From Bacteroidales bacterium (GTDB lineage: Bacteria > Bacteroidota > Bacteroidia > Bacteroidales > Marinilabiliaceae): a stretch of DNA of 64,000 nt. Below, in pieces: positions 25,410-33,438 of this stretch. The position numbers and the translations under genes were made by a program. The notes beneath the pieces were generated by a model, which saw only the letters and a program-made list of their open reading frames with translations, had not been told where the DNA came from and did not search any database. Position 1 is the first letter of the stretch. Each line of letters opens with the position of its first letter. Where the stretch lies: positions 1-64,000 of the forward strand of contig JAKSLH010000007.1 of the NCBI GenBank assembly GCA_024401335.1. Reading direction: 5' to 3'.

Positions 25410-26747
25410 TTATTCTACCTCTTGGGCTATGAGGGTGGCCTGAGTGGCCTCGAGTATGACAACTTTTACTAGGTCGCCTTTCTTGTGGCCGTTGGCTGGG
25501 AATACCACTGCCTTGTTTTGTGAGGTGCGTCCCATGAGGTCGGCACGACTCTTCTTCGAGTATCCCTCAACGAGCACTTCAAACTCTTTGCCTACGTCAC
25601 GTTTGTTGCTTTCGAATGAGAGGCGGTTCTGAAGGTCGATGATCTCCTTGAGGCGACGTCCCTTGATCTCGTCAGATACGTCATCAGGTAGATGCTGCGA
25701 GGCGTATGTGCCAGGACGTTCAGAGTAGCGGAACATGAAGGCTGAGTCAAACTGGGCCCATTCCATGAGGCTGAGGGTGCCGCTGTGATCCTCTTCTGTC
25801 TCCGAGTGGAATCCGCAGAATACGTCGGTTGTTATGCCGCAGTCCGGTATAATGCGTCGTATGGCGTTGATGCGGTCCATATACCATTCGCGAGTGTAGC
25901 GGCGGTTCATGACCTTGAGGATTCGAGTGCTGCCCGACTGCATAGGAAGGTGTATGTGGCGACATATATTCTTGTGCGAGGCGATGACTTCAAGGGTCTC
26001 GTCGGTCATGTCCTTAGGATGCGATGTTGTGAAGCGAATACGCATGTCAGGGAAGGCCTCTGCTACGGCAGTGAGCAGACGAGGGAATGTGACAGGCTCT
26101 GCGCCTTCTGTGCAATACTTGTATGAATTGACGTTCTGTCCGAGAAGGGTCACTTCCTTGTATCCCTTGTCTTGGAGGTCCTTTATCTCATTGATGATGC
26201 TGGTCAGCTCACGTGAACGCTCGCGCCCGCGTGTGTATGGTACGATGCAGTAGGTGCAGAAGTTGTTGCATCCGCGCATGATGGATACGAAACCACCAAC
26301 GGCACCGTGTCCGATGCGTTGTGGAATGACGTTGGCGTAGGTCTCGGTGGTTGACAATTCGACGTTGATGGCTTTTCCACCCGTCTCGGCCTGTGATACC
26401 ATGTGAGGAAGGTCAAGGTAGGAATCAGGACCGGCAACGAGGTCGGCACCTGCTTCGAAGAGCTTCTCCTTGGTGCGCTCTGCCATGCAGCCAATGATGC
26501 CGACGATGAGCTTGCGGCTTTTCTTCTGAGAGACGATTTCAGACAAGCGGCCAAGTACGCGTTGCTCGGCGTTGTCTCGTACTGAGCATGTGTTGATGAG
26601 TATGGCGTCGGCTTTGTTGATGTCTTCTGTCAGTTCGTAGCCGATGGTCTGCATAACTGAGGCTACGACTTCACTGTCGGCTACATTCATTTGGCATCCG
26701 TAGGTCTCAATAAAGAGGCTTTTCAAATTGTCAGTATTGTTCATCAT
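25410..26747 (-). CDS. miaB: tRNA-2-methylthio-N6-dimethylallyladenosine synthase
   Basis: A 445-aa radical-SAM methylthiotransferase that modifies i6A37 of tRNAs reading UNN codons. Three N-terminal cysteines for one iron-sulfur cluster are visible (YGCQMNVADSE, NTCSVRDNAE, GCMAE). The radical-SAM CNNFCTYC holds the second cluster, followed by VPYTRGRERSR. A TRAM domain closes the chain (about 375-440, 'FEVLVEGYSKKS', 'GDLVKVVI'). An upstream in-frame start (26768) lies past the -7 element, so ATG 26747 (or the adjacent ATG 26744) is preferred. It is monocistronic and divergent from the SPOR gene. Confidence 0.95.
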   Translation of the reverse strand: MMNNTDNLKSLFIETYGCQMNVADSEVVASVMQTIGYELTEDINKADAILINTCSVRDNAEQRVLGRLSEIVSQKKSRKLIVGIIGCMAERTKEKLFEAGADLVAGPDSYLDLPHMVSQAETGGKAINVELSTTETYANVIPQRIGHGAVGGFVSIMRGCNNFCTYCIVPYTRGRERSRELTSIINEIKDLQDKGYKEVTLLGQNVNSYKYCTEGAEPVTFPRLLTAVAEAFPDMRIRFTTSHPKDMTDETLEVIASHKNICRHIHLPMQSGSTRILKVMNRRYTREWYMDRINAIRRIIPDCGITTDVFCGFHSETEEDHSGTLSLMEWAQFDSAFMFRYSERPGTYASQHLPDDVSDEIKGRRLKEIIDLQNRLSFESNKRDVGKEFEVLVEGYSKKSRADLMGRTSQNKAVVFPANGHKKGDLVKVVILEATQATLIAQEVE

Positions 26748-26765
26748 GTATAAATATTGCGACTG

Positions 26766-26773
26766 CAAAGATA
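26766..26773 (-). promoter_or_regulatory. -7 promoter element of miaB
   Basis: On the minus strand TATCTTTG, an exact TAnnTTTG, 18 bp before the miaB start; T-rich sequence with TTG lies upstream. Confidence 0.55.
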
Positions 26774-26806
26774 GCTACAACGAAACAAAAAACCGCATAT
26801 TTATAC

Positions 26807-26836
26807 TTGCAAAACCATCAAAGATTGCTATATTTG
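26807..26836 (+). promoter_or_regulatory. Promoter of the SPOR-domain gene
   Basis: TTG (26807-26809), 19 nt, then TATATTTG (26829-26836). The start codon is about 60 nt downstream of this -7 box. Confidence 0.55.
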
Positions 26837-26897
26837 CCATCGCTAAGAGGAACCTGCTGGAAGGAGAAGGTGGGGGAGGCTTGCTTACCATAGAAAT

Positions 26898-27317
26898 ATG
26901 ATGGACAAGATTATAGTTATACTGATAGCGGTTATGCTGGGAACAGGAGGCATGGCGGCACAGAACAAGGTTAAGTTGGCTGAGGTGGAGTTCTCCTCGG
27001 TGCAGCTTGATTCACTCGCGCAGAACTTTCTGCACGACAATTACGAGATTCAGACATTGGATGGGTATCGCATCCAGCTGTACTCCGGTTCTGGCGCTAA
27101 GGCAAAGGCTGAGGCTCAACAGACAAAGCAGAAGTTCTCTGCAGCATTCCCACTAGAAAAGGTATATGTAGTATATAATGCACCATTTTGGCGCGTGCGC
27201 GTAGGCGACTTTAGATTCCGCAGTGAGGCACTGCCTCTGCTCGAGCAGATTAAACGACAGTTCCCCGGTAGTTACGCAGTACGCGACAATACGGTAAGAA
27301 AGAGATCATTCAAATAA
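26898..27317 (+). CDS. Exported SPOR-domain protein
   Basis: A 139-aa exported protein. The signal peptide ends near GMAAQ (about residue 22). The C-terminal half is a SPOR domain ('GYRIQLYSGSGAKAKAEAQQTKQKF', 'VYVVYNAPFWRVRVGDFRFRSEA', 'IKRQFPGSYAV'), a fold that binds denuded peptidoglycan glycans at division sites. There is no transmembrane anchor, so it is probably soluble in the periplasm. A second ATG directly follows the first (26901). After its stop a 17-bp hairpin separates it from purF. Confidence 0.88.
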   Translation: MMDKIIVILIAVMLGTGGMAAQNKVKLAEVEFSSVQLDSLAQNFLHDNYEIQTLDGYRIQLYSGSGAKAKAEAQQTKQKFSAAFPLEKVYVVYNAPFWRVRVGDFRFRSEALPLLEQIKRQFPGSYAVRDNTVRKRSFK

Positions 27318-27321
27318 TACA

Positions 27322-27359
27322 CAAGGCCATGCGTTGGATAACTCCAATGCGTGGCCTTG
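27322..27359 (+). promoter_or_regulatory. Very strong 17-bp hairpin before purF
   Basis: Positions 27322-27338 pair with 27343-27359 without interruption (15 Watson-Crick pairs and two G-T wobbles), closing a TAAC tetraloop. No T-tract follows on either strand, so it is not an ordinary intrinsic terminator. It lies 29 bp before the purF ATG and could shield an mRNA 3' end or affect purF expression. Confidence 0.6.
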
Positions 27360-27387
27360 CTCGGTAATATACACTATACTTAAAACA

Positions 27388-29295
27388 ATGAGTGAACAGA
27401 TTAAGCACGAATGTGGTATTGTCCTCATCAGACTTCTTAAGCCACTGGAGTATTATCAGGAAAAGTACGGCACTTGGCAGTATGGCCTGAACAAGCTTTA
27501 CCTCTTGATGGAAAAACAGCACAACCGCGGACAGGATGGCGCTGGCGCCGTTGCCCTCAAGATAGATCAGCCAGCAGGTAAGAAGTTCATCGCTCGTTCG
27601 CGTTCGAATGGCGCCAATCCTATTCAGGACGTTATCGATGATATCCATCAGTCGATAGCTAAGGCTAAGGCAGAAAATGGCGATCTTGTGAAAGATGCGA
27701 AGTGGGCTAAAGATAATATCCCTTTTGCTAGCGAGCTTTACTTGGGCCATTTGCGTTATGGCACATTCGGCAACAACAATATCGAATATGTGCATCCGGT
27801 GATGCGCGAAAACAACTGGCGCTCTCGTACTTTGGCTTTGGCGGGTAACTTTAACCTTACCAATGTGGATGAGATATTCAACGCCCTGATGGACCTTGGT
27901 CAGCATCCTAATGACTATTCCGATACCGTTACTATACTTGAGAATGTGGGACACTTCCTTGATGAAGAGGTGCAGCTCTTGTTCCGTCAGTATAAGAACG
28001 AGGGATTGCCAAATCCTGAGATATCGAAGTGCATAGAGAAGGATCTTGATGTTCGTAAGATACTCGAGCGTTCTTCACGTAAGTGGGATGGCGGATATGT
28101 CATCGCTGGTATGTGCGGCCATGGTGATGCTTTCGTTACACGCGACCCATGGGGTATCCGTCCTGCATACTACTATTATGACGACGAGATAGCTGTTGTC
28201 GCTTCTGAACGTCCTGTGATACAGACTGCTATCAAGGTACGTGCTTGCCAGGTGGAAGAACTGAAGCCTGGTCATGCTATTATCATCAAGAAGGATGGTA
28301 CCGTTAGCGTTGATCTCGTGAGAGTGCCACAGACTAAGCGTTCGTGCTCGTTTGAGAGAATATATTTCTCTAGAGGCTCTGACCGTGACATATATAAGGA
28401 ACGAAAGAAGCTTGGCTTCCTCCTCGCTCCTACATTGCTTCAGAAGGTCAACTATGACATTGACAATACTGTTTTCTCATATATCCCTAATACTGCGGAG
28501 ACGGCGTTCTTTGGCCTTACAGAGGGGGTCGCTCATTATGTGAAGGAGACTCAGAAGAAACGTCTGGAAGAGGAACTGAAGGCGGGTACGCTGACACCAG
28601 AACGCATTGAGGCGATAATGCAGTCTCATCCGCGTTTCGAGAAGATTGCTGTCAAGGACGTTAAGATGAGAACGTTTATCGCTGCCGATACTGGACGTGA
28701 TGATATGGTGGGTCATGTGTATGATGTGACTTACGGTATCGTGAAAAATCAGCAGGATACGCTTATCGTGATAGATGATTCCATTGTGCGAGGAACTACT
28801 CTCAAGAAGAGTATCTTGCGCATAATTGACCGTCTCCATCCTAAGAAGATCATCGTTGTGTCATCGGCTCCTCAGATTCGTTATCCTGACTGTTATGGTA
28901 TCGACATGGCTAAGTTGGGCGACTTCTGTGCTTTCGCTGCCGCTATAGAACTGCTCAAGGAGAGGGATATGGCTAATGTCATCGATGATGTCTATAAGCG
29001 ATGCAAGGAACAGCAGTTCCTTCCTAAGGAAGAGATTGTCAACTGTGTAAAGGATATCTATCGTCCGTTCTCTGTTGAAGAGGTGTCGGCTAAGATCGCT
29101 GAAATGCTTACGCCGGAAGATATTGACGCAGAGATAGAGATTGTGTTCCAGACTATAGAGAATCTGCATGAGGCTTGCCCTAACGACAATGGCGACTGGT
29201 ACTTCACTGGTGATTATCCAACGCCTGGCGGTAATAAGGTGGTGAATACATCATTCATCAACTATATAGAAGGCCGAAACCAGAGAGCATATTAA
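27388..29295 (+). CDS. purF: Amidophosphoribosyltransferase-like enzyme (long Bacteroidota form)
   Basis: A 635-aa class-II glutamine amidotransferase fused to a phosphoribosyltransferase. PurF makes phosphoribosylamine from PRPP and glutamine, the first step of purine synthesis. The chain begins MSEQIKHECGIV; Cys9 is the expected nucleophile after removal of an eight-residue propeptide. Glutaminase motifs HNRGQDGAG and LYLGHLRYGT are present, and the PRPP loop VIDDSIVRGTT is at about 461-471. It is about 130 residues longer than E. coli PurF, with extra sequence in both domains, so it may be a paralogue with specialised control. ATG 27388 is chosen over upstream codons that would run through the hairpin. 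Confidence 0.87.
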   Translation: MSEQIKHECGIVLIRLLKPLEYYQEKYGTWQYGLNKLYLLMEKQHNRGQDGAGAVALKIDQPAGKKFIARSRSNGANPIQDVIDDIHQSIAKAKAENGDLVKDAKWAKDNIPFASELYLGHLRYGTFGNNNIEYVHPVMRENNWRSRTLALAGNFNLTNVDEIFNALMDLGQHPNDYSDTVTILENVGHFLDEEVQLLFRQYKNEGLPNPEISKCIEKDLDVRKILERSSRKWDGGYVIAGMCGHGDAFVTRDPWGIRPAYYYYDDEIAVVASERPVIQTAIKVRACQVEELKPGHAIIIKKDGTVSVDLVRVPQTKRSCSFERIYFSRGSDRDIYKERKKLGFLLAPTLLQKVNYDIDNTVFSYIPNTAETAFFGLTEGVAHYVKETQKKRLEEELKAGTLTPERIEAIMQSHPRFEKIAVKDVKMRTFIAADTGRDDMVGHVYDVTYGIVKNQQDTLIVIDDSIVRGTTLKKSILRIIDRLHPKKIIVVSSAPQIRYPDCYGIDMAKLGDFCAFAAAIELLKERDMANVIDDVYKRCKEQQFLPKEEIVNCVKDIYRPFSVEEVSAKIAEMLTPEDIDAEIEIVFQTIENLHEACPNDNGDWYFTGDYPTPGGNKVVNTSFINYIEGRNQRAY

Positions 29296-29321
29296 TAGTT
29301 GGCTTGTTACCAAAAAAATGA

Positions 29322-29329
29322 TATCTTTG
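29322..29329 (+). promoter_or_regulatory. -7 promoter element just upstream of the purF terminator
   Basis: TATCTTTG (TAnnTTTG) ends 3 nt before the left arm of the terminator hairpin. Transcripts for coaX would start inside that arm. Confidence 0.5.
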
Positions 29330-29331
29330 TG

Positions 29332-29370
29332 AGAGAGCCTGGAGATAGCTCCCGGCTCTCTTTTATTTTT
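29332..29370 (+). terminator. Rho-independent terminator after purF
   Basis: A 13-nt arm (29332-29344) pairs with 29349-29361 with one mismatch around an ATAG loop, followed by TTTATTTTT. It lies only 5 bp before the coaX ATG at 29375. Confidence 0.85.
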
Positions 29371-29374
29371 GCGA

Positions 29375-30130
29375 ATGAAGAATCTTATAGTTGACTTAGG
29401 TAATACGCGTGCAAAGCTGGCGGTGTATGACGGACTCCATATACTGACCGATGTTGTTGCAGTGGAGCATTCAAAGATGCTGGAAAGTGCTTTTGACCTG
29501 TGCAGGCAATGGGGTGTGACAAGGGGTATGTATTCGTCTGTTGCCCGCCCTGGTGTCGGTGAATGCTTTGCAGAGGCAATGGGTGAGCATGGTGTGACGA
29601 TGCTTAAGCTGTGTGCAGAAAGCCGCCTGCCTTTTAAGCTGGAATATCCAACATTGGGTGCTGACCGTATAGCCGCAATAGTGGCAGGACTCAGAGAGTT
29701 CCCTAATCGCGAACTTCTTATCGTTGATGCTGGTACGGCAATCACATACGAATATATTACCGCCGATGGTAAGTATCTGGGTGGGAACATATCGGCGGGT
29801 CTGCAGATGAGGTTCAAGGCGCTGCATGCCTATACCGGATTGTTGCCAGAAGTTAAACCAGATGATTATGATGGCGAGATAGGACAGACGACAAATGGCG
29901 CTATTGCTGCGGGCGTTTTGGATGGTTTCAAGATGGAAGTAGAAGGATTTGCAAGGCGTTTCCTGAATGAAGCGAGAAAAAATAAGACAAAAAAAGCTAT
30001 AATCTTGACGGGAGGAGACTATAAACGTTTGGTATTAAAGGTTAAAAGTTGTATCTTTGCGCGTCCTAATCTTGTGATGGATGGAGTCGCCGCAGCATGC
30101 GAATTGAACTTTGGCACACAAATTGGATAG
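29375..30130 (+). CDS. coaX: Type III pantothenate kinase
   Basis: A 251-aa CoaX enzyme, phosphorylating pantothenate in the first step of coenzyme A synthesis. ASKHA-fold motifs are present: phosphate 1 VDLGNTRAKLAV at the N-terminus, GADRIAAIVAG, the second Asp in IVDAGTAITYEYI, GGNISAGLQMR, and TTNGAIAAGV. Length is typical. The start follows a terminator by 5 bp, and its own promoter seems to be the TATCTTTG at 29322. Its last 80 bp carry a promoter-like sequence for the next gene. Confidence 0.93.
   Translation: MKNLIVDLGNTRAKLAVYDGLHILTDVVAVEHSKMLESAFDLCRQWGVTRGMYSSVARPGVGECFAEAMGEHGVTMLKLCAESRLPFKLEYPTLGADRIAAIVAGLREFPNRELLIVDAGTAITYEYITADGKYLGGNISAGLQMRFKALHAYTGLLPEVKPDDYDGEIGQTTNGAIAAGVLDGFKMEVEGFARRFLNEARKNKTKKAIILTGGDYKRLVLKVKSCIFARPNLVMDGVAAACELNFGTQIG
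30028..30059 (+). promoter_or_regulatory. Intragenic promoter inside coaX for the downstream TPR operon
   Basis: TTTG (30028-30031), 20 nt, then TATCTTTG (30052-30059), an ideal Bacteroidota promoter, lies within the coaX 3' end about 130 bp before the TPR-protein ATG. Confidence 0.6.
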
Positions 30131-30190
30131 GTAAGTATGAGAGAACAAATCTCATTAACGGAGTAAATAACTACATAACTAAGAATAACG

Positions 30191-31585
30191 ATGAAAAAGT
30201 TTGTATTGGCTGCAGCTTTGCTCTTTACAACAGGAGCTTTTGCGCAGATGACAACAAAGCAGATTGTTGAGGCGAAGAAGTGGGACTTCAGCATCGTATC
30301 AGACTCTACTGAATGTATGAATAGCCTTTTGCGCTATGCTGATGACCTTAAGGCAAATAACCTTGACGCGGCATTCGAGCCATGGTTCAAGGCTTTCAAT
30401 GAGTGTCCAAAGGCAAGCAAGGCAAAGCTCTATACTGATGGTCTCAAGATTGTAAAAGGTCTTTACAAGAAGACTAAGGACGAGAAGTACTATGACATCA
30501 TTCTCAAGATATATGATCAGCGTGCTCAGTATTTCGGCAAGGACAAGAACTATCCAGCATCTTACCTCCAGGGTATGAAGGCTCTTGATATCCTTACTTA
30601 CAAGACTGGTGACGAGGCTGACAAGACTGCTGTTCAGCTCTTTGAGGAGTCATTCAAGGGTGATGCAAAGACTGTTGATCCAGCATTCCTTCAGAAGTAT
30701 ATCCTCTCTACTGTAAACTTGTATAAGTCTGGCGTGTTTAATGCAGAGAATGTAGTTAACAACTATATCAACGCAGGTAACGTGATTACAGCTATCCAGA
30801 ATAGCGGTAAGACTTTTACTGGTAAGACAGACGCTGAGAAGGCTGAGAAGAAGGAGAAGTTCGAGGCTAGCTTGGCTTCTGCAAAGGAACAGGTTGACCA
30901 GATCTTCGCTCAGAGTGGTGCTGCTGACGTTGAGACATTGAACAACGTATTCGGTCCACAGCTCGAGGCTAACAAGGATAACGTAGACTGGTTGAAGAAG
31001 GTTAATAAGTTCTTGTCGAGATCTAAGGGTGGTGATGAGAGCGAGTTGTTCTTCTCTACTTCTGAGTTGCTTCACAAGATTGAACCAGCAGCTTCTTCTG
31101 CTCGCGGTTTGGCTCGTATGAACATCAAGAAGGGTGATTCAAATGCAGCTATCGACTACTACAAGCAGGCTATCGAGCTTGAAGAGGAAAGTGCTGATAA
31201 GGCAAAGTACTACTATGAAATGGCTACTGTTCAGTTCTCATTGCACGCATTCGGCGCAGCTAAGAGCTCTTTGTATAGCGCTGCTAATTTGCGTGAGGGC
31301 TGGGGCGACCCATATATCCTTCTCGGTAAGGTTTACGCTGCAGGCGCATCAAGCGTTGGCAACGAGGACTGGGAGAAGAAGGCTGGCTACTGGGCTGCTG
31401 TAGATAAGTTCGCTAAGGCTAAGGCTGTTGATGAGACGGTTGCTGCTGAGGCAAATCAGCTTATCGGTCAGTACTCACAGTACTTCCCAACAAAGGAGGA
31501 CCTCTTCATGCATGGTCAGAAGGTAGGCGATTCTTATACAGTGGGTGGTTTCATCGGTGAGACAACAAAGATCCGCGCAAAATAA
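30191..31585 (+). CDS. Exported TPR-like protein
   Basis: A 464-aa protein with a signal peptide (MKKFVLAAALLFTTGAFAQ). The mature chain is almost all helical with TPR-like units ('NLDAAFEPWFKAFNECPKASKAKLY', 'GDSNAAIDYYKQAIELEEESADKAKYYYEMA', 'LHAFGAAKSSLYSAANLREGWGDPYILLGKVY'). Such periplasmic TPR proteins stand between coaX and lptC in other Bacteroidales, as I recall the locus, but no role is established. The sequence uses few rare codons and has a strong promoter-like signal, suggesting abundant expression. Its stop abuts the ATG of lptC. Confidence 0.75.
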   Translation: MKKFVLAAALLFTTGAFAQMTTKQIVEAKKWDFSIVSDSTECMNSLLRYADDLKANNLDAAFEPWFKAFNECPKASKAKLYTDGLKIVKGLYKKTKDEKYYDIILKIYDQRAQYFGKDKNYPASYLQGMKALDILTYKTGDEADKTAVQLFEESFKGDAKTVDPAFLQKYILSTVNLYKSGVFNAENVVNNYINAGNVITAIQNSGKTFTGKTDAEKAEKKEKFEASLASAKEQVDQIFAQSGAADVETLNNVFGPQLEANKDNVDWLKKVNKFLSRSKGGDESELFFSTSELLHKIEPAASSARGLARMNIKKGDSNAAIDYYKQAIELEEESADKAKYYYEMATVQFSLHAFGAAKSSLYSAANLREGWGDPYILLGKVYAAGASSVGNEDWEKKAGYWAAVDKFAKAKAVDETVAAEANQLIGQYSQYFPTKEDLFMHGQKVGDSYTVGGFIGETTKIRAK

Positions 31586-32164
31586 ATGATAGCGTTCGAA
31601 AAGAAACACATACTCAATGCAGCAAGTGGCACATTGGTGCTGCTTGCTGTCATTGTTTTACCATCGTGTATAAAAAATACTCACGAAGAGATACATGATG
31701 TTGAGGCTCATCAAGAGATCGCAACATTGGCCGTGAGGGATCTGCATACTATGGTGACAGATTCAGGGTTTTATAAATATGAGTTTGAAACACCTGAATT
31801 GGAGCAGTATGATAATGTAGAGGAACCTTACATCAACTTCCCTGTTGGTCTGAAGTTTAAGATGTTCGGTGAAAGCGGAACTGTTCAGAAGAGCAGAATC
31901 CGATGCAACAATGCAAAATATTACAAGGAAAAGAGTTTGTGGGAACTGAACAACGATGTTGAAGCGGTTACCGAAAAGGGAGATATTCTGAATACAGAAC
32001 AGCTGTTCTGGGATACAAAGGCGCGTAAGATATATTCGGAGAAGTTTGTGAAGATAACGACAAAGAACCAGGTGATAACGGGTTATGGGTTTGAGAGTGA
32101 TGAGAAGCTTTCAAAGTATGAAATAAAGCATCCTGGTGGTGAAATAGAGGTCGAGAACGAATAA
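31586..32164 (+). CDS. lptC: LPS export protein LptC (lipoprotein form)
   Basis: A 192-aa LptC-family protein that bridges the LptB2FG extractor and LptA in lipopolysaccharide transport. An N-terminal hydrophobic segment ends with a lipobox-like LPSC (about Cys28), so it may be lipid-anchored instead of having a transmembrane helix. The rest is the beta-jellyroll: 'YEFETPELEQY', 'FPVGLKFKMFGESGTVQKSRIRCNNAKYY', 'LWELNNDVEAVTEKGDILNTEQLFWD', 'KIYSEKFVKI'. The ATG follows the preceding stop directly. An LptF/G-type permease lies at 44618. Confidence 0.88.
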   Translation: MIAFEKKHILNAASGTLVLLAVIVLPSCIKNTHEEIHDVEAHQEIATLAVRDLHTMVTDSGFYKYEFETPELEQYDNVEEPYINFPVGLKFKMFGESGTVQKSRIRCNNAKYYKEKSLWELNNDVEAVTEKGDILNTEQLFWDTKARKIYSEKFVKITTKNQVITGYGFESDEKLSKYEIKHPGGEIEVENE

Positions 32165-32172
32165 GTTGAATT

Positions 32173-33438
32173 ATGACAAGCAGTCTGATATTGATATGTG
32201 TGATGCTTTTGCTATCTGCCTTCTTTTCGGGAGGTGAGATGGCTTTTTTGGCATCTGACAAACTGGTCATGGAGATAAACAGGAAGCGATTCCCAAGGAT
32301 GTCTAAAATAACGGACATATTCATGGCTAACTCTGGTGTGTTGATATCGACTATTTTGGTAGGAAATAATATAGCTATGGTTATTTACGGATTGGCATTC
32401 TCTGAGATGTTCGGTCCGTTCTTTACGAGCAGGTTTACTGACAATGCTACGGTGTTGCTGTTTTGTCAAACCATAGTTTCGACTATAATAATTATTGTGA
32501 CTGCAGAGTTTCTGCCTAAGACACTCATTCAGATCAATCCGTCTGTGATGCTCAATGTGTTGGCTTTGCCACTTATGTTTTTCTACATATTGTTCTATCC
32601 TATAGGCAGAGGCATGCAATGGGCAGCTCATTTTTTCATTACTAAGGTCTTGAGGTCAAAGGCTCCGGCAACAGATGAACCTCTCCTGCCTGGAAGAGTG
32701 GACTTGGATAATCTGCTTAGTATGCAGGCTGACGTGGTGACTGAGTCGGATACCGACGTGAGTCAAGAGGCGAAGCTGATGAAGAATGCGTTGGACTTTT
32801 CTAAGATAAAGGTTCGCGATTGCTTTATACCTCGAACAGAAATTGCAGCTATCGATATTACCGAGTCGGTGGAAGAACTCGACAAGATGTTTATAGAGAC
32901 TGGCTATTCGAAGATTCTGGTATATGAGGATTCTATTGACAATATCATAGGATATGTTCATGTTTCGGGTATGTTTAAAGATGCCAAGAGCATAAAGAGC
33001 ATGATGACTCCTATCGTAGTCGTTCCGGAGACAATGAGCGCTAATCTTCTTCTAAAGCAGTTCACAGGACAACATAAGAGTATCGCTCTTGTCGTTGATG
33101 AGTTTGGCGGCACGGCGGGTATGATTACTATGGAAGATGTTCTGGAGGAGATATTTGGTGAGATTGCTGACGAACATGACACTGTGGAGTATGTCGAGAA
33201 GGTTGTCGGCGAAGGAGAATATATATTCTCTGGTCGTCTTGAGATTGACTATCTCAATGAGAAATATAATCTTGACTTGCCTGTTTCTGATGATTATGAT
33301 ACTCTGGCAGGACTTATATTGAACACTACCCAGTCGATACCTGCAAGAGATGAAGTTGTTAAGATTGACGGTTTTACAATAAGGATATTGGTAGCTGGCA
33401 AGGCGAAGATAGAAAAGGTGAAACTGATTAAGGAGTAG
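32173..33438 (+). CDS. CNNM/CorC-type membrane protein (GldE-like)
   Basis: A 421-aa membrane protein with an N-terminal CNNM (DUF21) domain of about four helices ('LSAFFSGGEMAFLAS', 'NSGVLISTILVGNNIAMVIYG'). A CBS-pair domain (about 210-330, 'CFIPRTEIAAID', 'VVDEFGGTAGMITMEDVLEEIFGEI') and a C-terminal CorC/HlyC domain (about 340-421) follow. The family exports Mg2+ or affects ion balance; the Bacteroidota branch includes GldE, associated with gliding/type IX secretion. No gld cluster is present here. Its stop overlaps the GTG start of recG by one base. Confidence 0.88.
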   Translation: MTSSLILICVMLLLSAFFSGGEMAFLASDKLVMEINRKRFPRMSKITDIFMANSGVLISTILVGNNIAMVIYGLAFSEMFGPFFTSRFTDNATVLLFCQTIVSTIIIIVTAEFLPKTLIQINPSVMLNVLALPLMFFYILFYPIGRGMQWAAHFFITKVLRSKAPATDEPLLPGRVDLDNLLSMQADVVTESDTDVSQEAKLMKNALDFSKIKVRDCFIPRTEIAAIDITESVEELDKMFIETGYSKILVYEDSIDNIIGYVHVSGMFKDAKSIKSMMTPIVVVPETMSANLLLKQFTGQHKSIALVVDEFGGTAGMITMEDVLEEIFGEIADEHDTVEYVEKVVGEGEYIFSGRLEIDYLNEKYNLDLPVSDDYDTLAGLILNTTQSIPARDEVVKIDGFTIRILVAGKAKIEKVKLIKE

